A DNA stretch of 64,000 nt from contig JAGKQI010000053.1 in NCBI GenBank assembly GCA_018806915.1, positions 248,001-312,000 of the forward strand, read 5' to 3'. A program made the position numbers and the translations under genes. Positions 44,822 through 56,981 of the stretch are shown here, piece after piece. The DNA comes from Phytophthora colocasiae. Taxonomy: Eukaryota > Oomycota > Peronosporomycetes > Peronosporales > Peronosporaceae. The notes beneath the pieces were generated by a model that was given only the letters and a program-made list of their open reading frames with translations, made no database searches and was not told the DNA's origin. Position 1 is the first letter of the stretch, and each line of letters starts with the position of its first letter.

Positions 44822-46137
44822 TGTGGTGAAGCACGAATAAGAAATCCGAGAAAAGGCAACGTCAGGCCCAGAGAGAGTCGGATCAAGCGACAGGGGTCTC
44901 TGGCGAAGCAAGATGTCAGTTGATGACCCCAGATTGCGCGAACGATGGCTGACGAATGGATCCAGATCGATGTTCGTCTCGATCTCGCCAGCGACGATGG
45001 ATGGCGTCTTGGTCGAGTGAGACTAAGTGGTTGGAGAACCCCGCCGTACGGTCCCGCGTAGCTGCTCAGGGTCGGAGGAGAAAAGGGCGCCTCGCCTGAG
45101 ATCGCATGAGAAGGAGATCAAGGCAGCAGAGGATCGGGACCGGTGCGATCTATGGTGGGCCGGTGACAACATAACCGTGAGATGCTGCCGAGGGGACATG
45201 ATGGCAACGTTGGTCGCATGGGGAGCGGTGGTCAAGTCCAGGAAGATCAAGACCTGGAATGTCGACGACACAGGCACGCGAGATCAAGTATGAAGGTTGC
45301 TGATCGAGATCATTGTTCAAGACGGTGGACCAAGATCGATGATTGAGATGGTTGATCGAGATCGGCTGATCGAGATCGGCAGATCGACAGATCAGCAGAT
45401 CGACAGATCGACAGATCAGCAGATCAGCAGATCGGCAGATCGACAGATCAGCAGATCGGCAGATCGACAGATCAGCAGATCGACAGATCGGTAGATCGAG
45501 ATCGCGATCAGGGGTTAGGTGAGATCGAGATCGAAGATCGGAGGGCAGCTGTGTAGCCGGATGTCAGGTAATCGTAGGATAGCGGATGAGGATGGGACTA
45601 GTAGACATAGGAATAACCATAAACAGAATCGAATTTGCTCTGGACCTCACAAGTGCCTTCATCCAAGACTGGAACCGGGAATTACATTGGCCCACCAGCA
45701 TCAAGAAGGTAAGGAGAAGAGATCTAGCATAGAGGTTAATTCTGGATAATACATTGGCCAGTTTTACCCTATCTAGTGATCTATCCTTTACGTGCGAACT
45801 ACGGATCGGAAGGAATTGGCTGCTTGGCCTGACGATCTCGTCGACTCTCAACCCATCAAGACACCCGCTATAGGAAGCGGCAAGCATCGTAAAGGAAGGG
45901 ACCGGATCCCCAACATTGGACCTTTGGAAGACCTGGATCGTAGATCAGGCGACCGGATCAAGGCTCGAGAACTCGCCTACGACCCGGATCAACCCCTCCG
46001 AGGTAGAGTGAAGTATTCCCACGCTATCTCCTCACCCCTGCGTCACCCAAGACATTCTTCTCGTCCCAAGACATCTTCAGAAGTCACCTGGAAGAGCGTA
46101 ACCCGCCTACCGACGGGTACACAAGGTGAACACTACA
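44822..46137 (+). repeat. 5' LTR of A3
   Basis: Family A LTR of 1316 bases starting TGTGGTGAAG and ending ACTACA. Its left end interrupts the antisense-gene fragment, which dates A3 after the variant element. Confidence 0.82.
45355..45510. repeat. GATC-based 8-base minisatellite in A3 LTR
   Basis: Tandem units such as GATCGACA and GATCAGCA (reverse complement of those at 11756-11960), with more interspersed variants than in the other copies. Confidence 0.88.
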
Positions 46138-46371
46138 CGCAACAAGATCACGGATCATCGGGGGACCCCCTCCGTTAGTCGGTGTCTGGGCGCAAGTGGC
46201 GATCGCGATCGGCCTCAACCAGATTTTGGCCAGATCCGCTCCACCACAATGGTGCGCGTGCCCGGATCTTCTGGTGACTTCGGATAGCACCGTGAGTCCC
46301 AAGAAGATGTCAAGATAAAAGAAGAACAAGGGGAAGAAGTGCCTACGAAGGTTGGATCGACGGAGGCACCG

Positions 46372-48579
46372 ATGAAAACAGAAAGATCCACAGATCAGCA
46401 GAGTTCTGGGAGGATCTCTACTGACAGGCACGAGGCAGACCTGGATCGCAATCCAGATCTTGAAGAAAAACCTCGAATTCCTCCCAAGGCCCCTTCGAGG
46501 GCCACCGCGGATCTCGATGAAAATCGAGATCCGCACACGAGCGATAAGGAATCAGCAAAGCTGAAACCTAATCTGCTCACCAAGTCCACTGTTGCCTCAA
46601 GATCGACCAAGAAAAAGAAGATCAAGAGCACTCGGACGAAATTGAAAGCTCCAGACTCAGAGCCAGAAGATGTGATCAACTCAGGATCGACGATCACCAA
46701 GGACGCGATCGAGCAGGCCTACTACAGGAAGATGCTAAGCGAGACCTTGCTTAACGATCCCGTTCTTACTATCATACAAGTCCGCCAGATCGGTAACCTC
46801 ACCGGCCCGGTGTCGAAGCCCCGGACTAGCTCGGACCGCCTGAACGCGGTGAAGATTCTAGTTGATCTGCTCCAAGAGGCTGGTTTAGTGGCTGGAGAAT
46901 TCGACCCGAACTCCCTATTTGACCTGGAACTGGAAGCGATTCAGTCTGCAACCCATGACCTATTCAACTCTCTCAAAGTCTTGGTCGGCGAACGCCCACT
47001 GACGCCCGATCTAGGTTATCAGACTGGATCGTCATGCTACGCGTCAGCGACTTCGGAACCAGATTCCGACAGCCCGAGAAGGCTACAACGCATGTCGCTG
47101 GGCCCCTCCGGTGCCAAATTCTTGAAATCGCGTATGAAGAAACAAGATACACGATCGGTGACCACGAAACTGGAGGCTAAGACACCTGATCAGCAAGAAA
47201 ATCGCCGGATCCGGACAGACCAGACCGCGCCGACGACTAATTCCACTGGATCGAGCAACAAGTTGGACGACTACTTTCAAATGGCGATGGATCGTTTCTT
47301 AAAAGAACGGAATCTCGCGACACCCCGATCGCCGATCAAAGGGGAGTTGGATGTTGAAATGGAGTCCGTTACGGCCTCGGATCCGGATGCATGGGAATAC
47401 GATCCGGACGATATGGGCATACCAAGTTCCGGTGGACAGATGTCGAGCCGAGCAGCGATCGCATCCGCGGCGATCGGTCAAGGAGGATCGTCGATGATCC
47501 AGCGGGTCCGGATCTCAGCGATCTCGGATCTGAAAGATTTTGCGGGTAAAGATCTGGATGAAGATCGCGCTCGGGCCTGGATCAGTAAAGTCAAGTCAGC
47601 ATTTCAGCGTGATCAGGCTACGGAAGAAGAGAAATGCCTCACGTTTGCAGATCTGATGGTGGGACCGGCAAAGAACTGGTACAGGCAGCTCAGTCGAACG
47701 ACGAAAACCAAGTGGGCAGATCTGTTGGACAGTTTCCAGACCCAGTATTGTGGGTTGGGTATGTCGGTCGCGTGGCAATACTATCACGCTCGCAAGCGAT
47801 CAGAAGAGACGCCTCTCGATTATCTCTACCGGCTCAACGTGGCGGCTTTACGGGCTAGGCTGAAGATCAAGGATGGGAGCCCTAAGGCCCGCCGGGAACA
47901 TGTAGACCACTACATCGAGACATTGGGAGATCCGGAGTTAGCTGATCGGCTGACCCTACTCCGACTGAGCGACGTCGATGAACTGGAGGAGGTACTTCGT
48001 GCCCGGGAACGGGCGAAAAGCAGACAGCGTAAATCTGCGTTCGGATCGAAGTACAGACAAAAGGCACCGGCCAGTGCCCCGGCAGCACCCACCAGAGCGG
48101 TGGTACGGGCGATCCAAACCCAAGATCCGAGCTCGGAATCAGAGGAAATATCCGGATCGGACGGATCCGATTCTGAAGGCGATCTCCGGAGGATATATCT
48201 TGCCGCGTCGGAAGACAAGCAGATCGGTACTGGGGGCGTTCCCCACCAACAGGATCAGTCGCGATCGCACACGAACGCGCAAGATCGAGGCCGGATCACG
48301 GATCGCAGGGGTACATCAGATCATGATCGAGGTCGCTGTTCACACTGTGGATCGCGGAAGCATACGGATCTAGACTGCTGGAGACGTCTAACCTGTGATA
48401 AGTGCGGGAAGAGGGGTCACCCAACGGATCGCTGTCTGTATACCTGCCGTGGTTGTGGGGAGATCCATGAAGCTGGAGAATGCCCCATGGAAGAATTCTA
48501 CAACCAGATCCGCAAGTGGTACGACCCGACCCGACATGCCGGATTGTTCCCCGAGAAGGTGGAAAAGATGTTAAACTAG
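46372..48579 (+). CDS. A3 gag, intact
   Basis: The only uninterrupted family A gag, about 735 residues. I chose the ATG at 46372 (MKTERSTDQQSS); the frame is open further upstream to a TAG near 46287 but has no earlier ATG. N-terminal third: lysine/serine-rich and disordered. Middle: SETLLNDPVLTIIQVRQIGN and DRLNAVKILVDLLQEAG. Capsid domain: ARAWISKVKSAFQRD, GPAKNWYRQLS, ETPLDYLYRLNVAALR. Nucleocapsid: CSHCGSRKHTDLDC, CDKCGKRGHPTDRC and a shortened third knuckle CRGCGEIHEAGEC. It ends KMLN-stop at the frameshift heptamer. It should assemble the particle and bind element RNA (family knowledge). Confidence 0.85.
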   Translation: MKTERSTDQQSSGRISTDRHEADLDRNPDLEEKPRIPPKAPSRATADLDENRDPHTSDKESAKLKPNLLTKSTVASRSTKKKKIKSTRTKLKAPDSEPEDVINSGSTITKDAIEQAYYRKMLSETLLNDPVLTIIQVRQIGNLTGPVSKPRTSSDRLNAVKILVDLLQEAGLVAGEFDPNSLFDLELEAIQSATHDLFNSLKVLVGERPLTPDLGYQTGSSCYASATSEPDSDSPRRLQRMSLGPSGAKFLKSRMKKQDTRSVTTKLEAKTPDQQENRRIRTDQTAPTTNSTGSSNKLDDYFQMAMDRFLKERNLATPRSPIKGELDVEMESVTASDPDAWEYDPDDMGIPSSGGQMSSRAAIASAAIGQGGSSMIQRVRISAISDLKDFAGKDLDEDRARAWISKVKSAFQRDQATEEEKCLTFADLMVGPAKNWYRQLSRTTKTKWADLLDSFQTQYCGLGMSVAWQYYHARKRSEETPLDYLYRLNVAALRARLKIKDGSPKARREHVDHYIETLGDPELADRLTLLRLSDVDELEEVLRARERAKSRQRKSAFGSKYRQKAPASAPAAPTRAVVRAIQTQDPSSESEEISGSDGSDSEGDLRRIYLAASEDKQIGTGGVPHQQDQSRSHTNAQDRGRITDRRGTSDHDRGRCSHCGSRKHTDLDCWRRLTCDKCGKRGHPTDRCLYTCRGCGEIHEAGECPMEEFYNQIRKWYDPTRHAGLFPEKVEKMLN

Positions 48580-48617
48580 GACGCTCGCCGGTTTGGAAAC
48601 CGGTACGAGCCGAGCGT
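48570..48617 (+). promoter_or_regulatory. -1 ribosomal frameshift signal, A3
   Basis: GTTAAAC at 48570-48576 in the codon phase G TTA AAC, gag TAG at 48577-48579, and a 4-base spacer before the outer stem ACGCTCG (48581-48587). The stem pairs with CGAGCGT (48611-48617) and encloses the perfect hairpin CCGGTTTGGAAACCGG (48588-48603). A -1 slip joins gag to VKLGRSPVWKPV in the protease frame. GTTAAAC is known as a functional slippery heptamer in arteriviruses. Confidence 0.82.
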
Positions 48618-50208
48618 TCTGAGTACTGCATCTATGCATATGTGAACAAGAAATCGAGAGATCAAGATAGGGAGAATTCGGATCTGCGCGGTAATACATG
48701 TAAGTTGCATTCGTATACTGCTAAGATCGCGAGTCTTCCCCGGATCGATGAGTTCTCTCGATCTGGTGCGGAAGTGGCTCTGGATCTCAAGGAAGGAGAA
48801 TCCAGGGGGTACTGGAAATACCACGCACCAGGAAAATGGTTCCGCCAAGCCAAGATCTCAGGCAAGATCAATCACGAAAGAGCGATCTTGCTCCTGGACA
48901 CTGGCGCCGAGGTATCCATCTTGGATACCACCTTTGCTCGTAAGGTTGGGTGCCACTTTGACACTAGTCAGAGACAGGAGTGTGTTGGGATCGGTGATAA
49001 TGTGTACACCACCGAGGGAAGAACGAGGATCAAGATCACGCTTGCGGGATACTTGGTCTACTTTTTCGATATTTGGATCGGGGATCTATCCGGGCAAGAT
49101 GCGATCCTGGGTATGGATTTCATGATCCCGGCTGGGGTCCGGATGGATCTTGCGAAGGGATCGATGTGCTTACCTAATGAAGTGGGGATCCCACTTAGTG
49201 GTCGCAAGAGATTATACGGGGAGAAGGTAAGATCGGTAAAATTGGAGGAAGATCTGCATATCCCAGTTGGGGGATCTGAAGAGACCGCATCGAGAGTGAA
49301 ATTATCGGCGACGGAGAAATTATGGGTGACCAGAGGCGACCGATGGGTACCTACCGTGGTAAATGGACCCGGCCGAACTCGGTATTTAGTGATCACGAAT
49401 TTGAGCGAGAAGATTTTACGATTGGATCACCGATTACATGTTGGAATGGTACTCGATCAGGAAAAAGTGCCTCGATTCCCCGGGTTTGTGTCGGTCGGGT
49501 CCCGGCGCTACATGGAGTGGCAGAACCTAGCTCTAGAAGCGACTGTGGACGCAAGACCAGAACTTCAGGAATCCGTAGAGATCCCCTTACCGTCGGTCGA
49601 ACGGCCGACCTACGTTACGCCGCGATCCATACTCCGCCGAGGTGGGGCAACCAGGACCGATCCTGATCCTGCGCCAATATCGACATTAGAACCTCGATCA
49701 CCAACCGATACGGTCGAAGTCAAGGTCGCATTCATCGATCCCCAACCGGATCCCATGGATACCCCACCGATCACGATCAGTTCCGACAAGGCCCCGAGTG
49801 GCGAAGCTGGGGGCGGTGAGACTGAGACGAATGGTGAGACTGAGACGAATGAGAGCTTGCCAGATCAGGCCCCAGATCGGACAGATCGGACATGCGAAGA
49901 AGAGATCGAGGTAAAAACAGAAAAACCAGATTTTCAAATCGAGATCAAACATGAATCCGACGCCGATGCCGTCCCCATGGTTAAAGACACCCCGATCTTG
50001 ACAGCCAAGGACGATAGGCTGCGTGATCAATCAACGGATGAACCGGATCCGGCATCTCCTGAAGGGATCGAGAACGCTGATCAGACCCACTTACACGAAA
50101 GTGGCGATTTTTCGGCCGAAGATCTAGCCGATAATCTCGCAGTAGTACCAGAAATCCAGATCTCCACCACTGAAGAAGTCAGGATTGAAGATCTGCAAGT
50201 AGGGAATC
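48577..50208 (+). CDS. A3 protease and linker, truncated by A4
   Basis: The pol frame enters by -1 frameshifting from gag. It contains the intact active site LLLDTGAEVSIL, AILGMDFMIPAGVRMD, and the linker with PSVERPTYVTPRSILRRGG and two GETETN units. It ends at GNL where the A4 LTR starts (50209), before RT. Within this segment no stop or frameshift is seen; the rest of A3 pol lies beyond the right edge of the window, if it exists. Confidence 0.83.
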
Positions 50209-51637
50209 TGTGGTGAAGCGGACGAAAAAAATTTCCCGGAGAGGCGATGTCAGCCACGAACCCGAATAGAGTCGGAACGAGCGACAGGGGGGACCTGTGA
50301 TCGCCAGATCTGGGTCGAATCAGACGAAGGTACGATGGGTCCCGCTGGGAACAGGCAACGGAGACACCGGCGAAGAAGCAGGTGGAGCGGTGTTCGTGGG
50401 TGATCCGAATCCTGCCGGAGGAAGAATGGGGAAATCAAGGATGTTCTTGCGCGATCAACGATGACGGGGCCCCAAGCGAGCATGATCAGCTTACCCTGGC
50501 GCCCCGAAGCCTCTAACAGCACGATCCAACCTTCCCGGGCGGCGACGAAGCGAGATCACGCAAGATCGCGCAATGATCCTCTCCCGTATAAGTACGAGAT
50601 CAGCTCCGGATCAAGGTCAACCCCAGGCGCGACGCAGACTCTTCTGGTGGCCTGATCCGGATTCTTTGAAGGATTACCAAGCGGGATCAGGCAGCGATCA
50701 AGCCCCGATTAAGTGCGAGATCAAGCTTCGGTTAGGTGCGAGATCAAGCTTCGGTTAGGTGCGAGATCAAGCTTCGGTTAAGTGCGAGACCAAGCTTCGG
50801 TTAAGTACGGAATCGGCTCAAGATCAGGGTTAGGGGAACCAAGCTAGGGATCAGCTCTGTAGCCAGTGTCATGTGATCGTAGGATAGTAAATCAGGATGG
50901 GATTAGTAGGCATAGGAATAACCATAAACAGACTCGAATTTACCTTCTAGTGCGCAAGTGGATTTCTTCAGGACCCAGGACAAGGGAAGAGGATAGCATA
51001 TTGGCCTCCCCTTAGTGTTCCAGCAAGTCACTTCGCCCACCTAGCTACAGCTAAGACCGGATCCCCGATTTGGCCGGCTTACCTTACGCTAGTGTGAGGA
51101 TCTCTCGATATCTCAACAACCCCAAGGGACTCGAATTTGCCCTGAACCACTCAAGTGTCTTCGCTACGCCTGGAACCGGGAACTACATTGGCCCTACAAG
51201 CGTCAGGAAGGTAAGGATACGTGACCTAGTATAGCGGTTAAGTCTGGATAATATATTGGCCAGCTTTGCCCTATCTAGTGAACTATCCTTTAAGTGCATA
51301 CATCGGATCGGAAGGAATTGGTTGTTTAGCCTAAGGATCCCGTCGAATCTCGCCCCCTCAAGACCCCCGCTATCGGAAGCGGAAAACAACGAAAGGAAGG
51401 GACTGAATCCCGAACATTGGACTATTGGAAGACCTGGATCAAGAACCAGGCACCCGGATCAAGGCTCGAGAACTCGCCTACGACCGGGATCAAGTACCTC
51501 GAGGTGGAGTGAAGAACTTCCACGCCGCCTCAAACCCCTGCGTCACCCAAGACCTTCTTCTCGTCCCAAGACATCTTCAGAAGTTACCTGGAAGAGCGTA
51601 ACCCGCCTACCGACGGGTACACAAGGTGAACACTACA
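50209..51637 (+). repeat. 5' LTR of A4
   Basis: A 1429-base LTR starting TGTGGTGAAG and ending ACTACA. The first 1078 bases can be compared with the 3' LTR at 62923-64000: about ten differences by eye (around 99% identity), so the insertion is recent. It contains three to four tandem copies of GTGCGAGATCAAGCTTCGGTTA (50710-50800) and a mosaic middle block (about 50920-51120) resembling the variant LTR at 43137. A TATA-like GTATAAGTA lies at about 50587. Confidence 0.85.
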
Positions 51638-51836
51638 CGCAACAAGATCACGGATCATCGGGGACCCCTCCGTTAGTCGGTGTCTGGGCGCAAGTGGCGA
51701 TCGCGATCGGCCTCAACCAGATTTTGGCCAGATCCGCTCCACCACAATAGTGCGCGTGCCCGGATCTTCTGGTGACTTCGGATAGCACCGTGAGTCCCAA
51801 GAAGATGTCAAGATAAAAGAAGAACAAGGGGAAGAA

Positions 51837-54077
51837 GTGCCTACGAAGGTTGGATCGACGGAGGCACCGATGAAAACAGAAAGATCCACAGATCAGCAGA
51901 GTTCTGGGAGGATCTCTACTGACAGGCACGAGGCAGACCTGGATCGCAATCCAGATCTCGAAGAAAAACCTCGAATTCCTCCCAAGGCCCCTTCGAGGGC
52001 CATTGCGGATCTCGATGAGAATCGAGATCCGCACACGAGCGATAAGGAATCAGCAAAGCTGAAACCTAACCTGCTCACCAAGTCCACTGTTGCCTCAAGA
52101 TCGACCAAGAAAAAGAAGATCAAGAGCACCCGGACGAAATTGAAAGCTCCAGACTCAGAGCCAGAAGATGTGATCAACCCAGGATCAACGATCACCAAGG
52201 ACGCGATCGAGCAGGCCTACTACAGGAAGATGCTAAGCGAGACCTTGCTTAACGATCCTGTTCTTACGATCATACAAGTCCGCCAGATCGGTAACCTCAC
52301 AGGCCCAGTGTCGAAGCCCCGGACTAGCTCTGACCGCCTGAACGCGGTGAAGATCCTACTTGATCTGCTCCAAGAAGCTGGTTTAGTGGCTGGAGAGTTC
52401 GACCCAAACTCTCTATTTGACTTGGAACTGCAAGCGATTCAATCTGCGACCCATGATCTATTCGATTCCCTCAAAATCTTGGTCGGCGAGCGCCCACTGA
52501 CGCCCGACCCAGGCTATCAGACTGGGTCGTCATGCTACGCGTCAGCGACCTCGGAACCAGACTCAGATAGCCCGAGAAGGCTGTAACGCATGTCGTTAGG
52601 GCCCTCCGGCGCCAAGTTCCTGAAATCGCGTATGAAGAAACAGGATACGCGATCGGTGGCTGCGAAGCTGGAGGTCAAGATGCCCGATCAGCAAGAAAAT
52701 CGCCGGATCCGGACGGACCAGACCGCGCCGACGACTAATTCCACTGGATCGAGCAACAAGTTGGACGATTACTTTCAAATGGCGATGGATCGTTTCTTGA
52801 AAGAACGGAATCTCGCGACACCCCGATCGCCGATCAAAGGGGAGTTAGATGTTGAAATGGAGTCCGTCACGGCCTCGGATCCGGATGCATGGGAATACGA
52901 TCCGGACGATATGGGCATACCAAGTTCCGGTGGACAGATGTCGAGCCGAGCGGCGATCGCATCCGCGGCGATCGGTCAAGGAGGATCGTCGATGATCCAG
53001 CGGGTCCGGATCTCAGCGATCTCGGATCTGAAAGATTTTGCGGGTAAAGATCTGGATGAAGATCGCGCTCGGGCCTGGATTAGTAAAGTCAAGTCAGCAT
53101 TTCAGCGTGATCAGGCTACGGAAGAAGAGAAATGCCTCACGTTTGCAGATCTGATGGTGGGACCGGCAAAGAACTGGTACAGGCAGCTCAGTCGAACGAC
53201 GAAAACCAAGTGGGCAGATCTGTTGGACAGTTTCCAGACCCAGTATTGTGGGTTGGGTATGTCGGTCGCGTGGCAATACTATCACGCTCGCAAGCGATCG
53301 GAAGAAACTCCCCTTGACTATCTCTACCGGCTCAACGTGGCGGCTTTACGTGCTAGACTGAAGATCAAGGATGGGAGCCCTAAGGCCCGCCGGGAACATG
53401 TAGACCACTATATCGAGACATTGGGAGATCCGGAGTTAGCTGATCGGCTGACCCTACTCCGGCTGAATGACGTCGATGAACTTGAGGAGGTACTTCGTGC
53501 CCGTGAACGGGCGAAAAGCAGACAGCGTAAATCTGCGTTCGGATCTAGTTACAGACAAAAGGCACCGGCCAGTGCCCCGGCGGAACCCACCCGAGCGGTG
53601 GTACGGGCGATCCAAACCCAAGATCCGAGCTCGGAATCAGAGGAAATATCCGGATCGGACGGATCCGACTCTGAAGGCGATCTCCGGAGGATATATCTTG
53701 CCGCGTCAGAGGACAAGCAGATCGGCACTGGGGGCGTTCCCCACCAACAGGATCAGTCGCGATCGCAGGTGAACGCGCAAGATCGAGGCCGGATCGCGGA
53801 TCGCAGGGGTACGTCAGACCACGATCGAGGTCGCTGTTCACACTGTGGATCGCGGAAGCATACGGATCTGGACTGCTGGAGACGTCTAACCTGTGAAAAG
53901 TGCGGGAAGAGGGGTCACCCAACGGATCGCTGTCTGTATACCTGCCGTGGTTGTGGGGAGATCCATGAAGCTGGAGAATGCCCCATGGAAGAATTCTACA
54001 ACCAGATCCGCAAGTGGTACGACCCGACCCGACATGCCGGATTGTTCCCCGAGAAGGTGGAAAAGATGTTAAACTAG
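51837..54077 (+). pseudogene. A4 gag
   Basis: Same organisation as A3 gag, with capsid domain and three knuckles (the second reads CEKCGKRGHPTDRC). One nonsense codon: TAA at 52584-52586 where A3 has CAA for glutamine; the frame is otherwise open to 54077, so the lesion looks recent. Confidence 0.86.
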
Positions 54078-54115
54078 GACGCTCGCCGGTTTGGAAACCG
54101 GTACGAGCCGAGCGT
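54068..54115 (+). promoter_or_regulatory. -1 ribosomal frameshift signal, A4
   Basis: GTTAAAC at 54068-54074, gag TAG at 54075-54077, and the same nested hairpin. Unchanged from the other copies although flanking coding sequence has diverged. Confidence 0.8.
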
Positions 54116-55855
54116 TCTGAGTACTGCATCTATGCATATGTGAACAAGAAATCGAGAGATCAAGATAGGGAGAATTCGGATCTGCGCGGTAATACATGTA
54201 AGTTGCATTCGTATACTGCTAAGATCGCGAGTCTTCCCCGGATCGATGAGTTCTCTCGATCTGGTGCGGAAGTGGCTCTGGATCTCAAGGAAGGAGAATC
54301 CAGGGGGTATTGGAAATACCACGCACCCGGAAAATGGTTCCGCCAAGCCAAGATCTCAGGCAAGATCAATCACGAAAGAGCGATCTTGCTCCTGGACTAC
54401 TGGCGCCGAGGTATCCATCTTGGATACCACCTTTGTTCGTAAGGTTGGGTGCCACTTTGACACTAGTCAGAGACAGGAGTGTGTTGGGATCGGTGATAAT
54501 GTGTGCACCACCGAGGGAAGAACGAGGATCAAGATCACGCTTGCAGGATGCTTGGTCTACTTTTTCGATATTTGGATCGAGGGGATCTATCCGGGCAAGA
54601 TGCGATCCTGGGTATGGATTTCATGATCGGCTGGGGTCGGATGGATCTTGCGAAGGGATCGATGTGCTTACCTAATGAAGTGGGGATCCCACTTAGTGGT
54701 CGCAAAGAGATTATGCGGGAGAAGGTAAGATCGGTAAAATTGGAGGAAGATCTGCATATCCCAGTTGGGGGATCCGAAGAGGCCGCATCGAGAGTGAAAT
54801 TATCGGCGACGGAGAAATTGTGGGTGAACAGAGGCGACCAATGGGTACCCACCGTGGTAAATGGACCCGGCCGAACTCGGTACTTAGTGATCACGAATTT
54901 GAGCGAGAAGATTTTACGACTGGATCACAGATTACATGTCGGGATGGTACTTGATCAAGAAAAAGTTCCTCGCTACCCCGGGTTTGTGTCGGTCGGGTCC
55001 CGGCGTTACATGGAGTGGCAGAATCTAGCTCTAGAAGCGACAGTGGACGCAAGACCGGAACCTCAAGAAACCGTAGAGATCCCCTTACCGTCGGTCGAAC
55101 GGCCGACCTACGTTACGCCGCGATCTATACTCCGTCGAGGTGGGGCAATCAAGACCGATCCTGATCCTGCACCAATATCGACATTGGAACCGCGATCACC
55201 AACCGATACGGTCGAAGTCAAGGTCGCATTCATCGATCCCCAACCGGATCCCATGGATACCCCACCGATCACGATCAGTTCCGACAAGGCCCCGAGTGGC
55301 GAAGCTGGGGGCGGTGAGACTGAGACGAATGGTGAGACTGAGACGAATGGTGAGACTGAGACGAATGAGAGCTTGCCAGATCAGGCCCCAGGTCGGACAG
55401 ATCGGACATGTGAAGAGGAAATCGAGGTAAAAACAGAAAAACCAGATTTTCAAATCGAGATCCAACATGTATCCGACGCCGATGCCGTCCCCATGGTTAA
55501 AGACACCCCGATCTTGACAGCCAAGGACGATAGGCTGCGTGATCAATCAACGGATGAACCGGATCCGACATCTCCTGAAGGGATCGAGAACGCTGATCAG
55601 ACCCACTTACACGAAAGTGGCGATTTTTCGGCCGAAGATCTAGCCGATAATCTCGCAGTAGTACCGGAGATCCAGATTTCCACCACTGAAGAAGTCAGGA
55701 TCGAAGATCTGCAAGTAAAATCCGGGATCAGCTACCCCGGAGGAGATCGAGAAACTTCGACAGATTATTTGGAAGAAGCGACATCTCCTGATCGGAAAGG
55801 GAAACGCACTTCCTCCAGCGGCCAAGGGTGTTATATGCGATATCGACGTGGGTGA
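54075..55855 (+). pseudogene. A4 protease and linker
   Basis: The protease frame is open to 54442, then an extra T in the codons for the active site (near 54398) breaks LLLDTGAEVSIL after LLLD. Further indels near 54580-54710 shift it again. The linker has three GETETN units and continues in one frame to 55855, overlapping the RT frame by a few bases near VICDIDVGDAKP, so at least one more indel separates it from RT. Confidence 0.83.
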
Positions 55856-56954
55856 CGCAAAGCCGATCGCACAACGAGTCCGAAAGGTGGCGCCACAGTT
55901 CCGCGAGAAAGTATCGGATCTCATCAAAGGACTCCTAGCTGCCAAGATCATCCGGCCATCGACCTCGCCATGGGCATCGCCGATCGTGGTGATCATCAAG
56001 AAGAACGGTGTAGACATCCGACTATGTATCGATTATCGGCTGGTGAACGGTCTCACGAGGCTGATGATCTACCCAATGCCTCTGATCAATGACCTGTTAG
56101 AAGATCTTGACAAAGTTCTGTGGTACTGTTCATTAGACATGGCAAGTGGATTCTGGGTCGTGTCAATGACCGATCGAGCTCGCGCGATCTCAGCTTTCAT
56201 CACCCCGTTCGGCCTCTTCGAGTGGAATCGCATGCCGTTCGGGCTGAAGAACGCCCCTCAGATCTATCAACGTCTTGTGGAAAACGCCCTATATGGATTT
56301 CTGAAGATCTCCCAGTCAGGGAATACGAAAGACTCTACAGATGTGTTTGAATCAGGGGTCCCGGAAGATCCTGGTCGCCCGTCGGTTCTAGGACGGAGAT
56401 CTTACATCGACGATATCTTGATCACGGCTGGAACATGGGATCAAATGTGCGATCGGGTGGAAGACCTATTGGAGGCCTGTGATAAGTGGAATCTCTCGAT
56501 CAGTGTGGCAAAGAGCTTCTGGGGCATGGATAAGGTGGAATATCTCGGACACAAAGTGTCGATCGACGGATTGGAGGCAAACCCGAAAGACCTGAAGTCT
56601 CTGACAGATCTGCCATTCCCTGGGTCGCTCCGATCCATGCAATCGTTCCTGGGAAGTTTGAATTACTATAGTCGGTTCATCGAGGATTATGCGATCTATG
56701 CATCGGTCCTATATGAACTACGTGAAGTGGAGTTCGCAGAACTGAAGAAGCGACCAGATCTTCGAAAGATCATGGATAGTACGGACCCGATCAATCGAGA
56801 TCCCGTTGCGCTTAAGTCGAATCAGGATGGATCACCCGACACCTTGACTCAAAAGGGGAATAGTACGCCGGATTTTAACTTGGGGGCGACGCCTCCCCCC
56901 TGTTCAAGCAAGGTCAGAGCCAATCTGGCCCAAAGAGCTGGCGACGAAAGGTGA
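55848..56954 (+). pseudogene. A4 reverse transcriptase
   Basis: Complete RT in one frame of 368 residues: SPWASPIVVIIKKNG, CIDYRLVNGLTRLMIYPMP, SLDMASGFW, MPFGLKNAPQIYQRLVENALYGFL, the insert SQSGNTKDSTDVFESGVPEDPG, SYIDDILI, LGHKVSIDG, FLGSLNYYSRF. The catalytic aspartates are all present. It ends with the connector to RNase H; a stop at 56954 precedes the RNase H frame. Confidence 0.88.
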
Positions 56955-56981
56955 GGTAGGGCACACAGGGCGTTTACAGCC

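Noticed and set aside
44659..45293. Frames running across the A3 LTR start on either strand
   Set aside because: They join LTR to unrelated flank and recur only because the LTR recurs.
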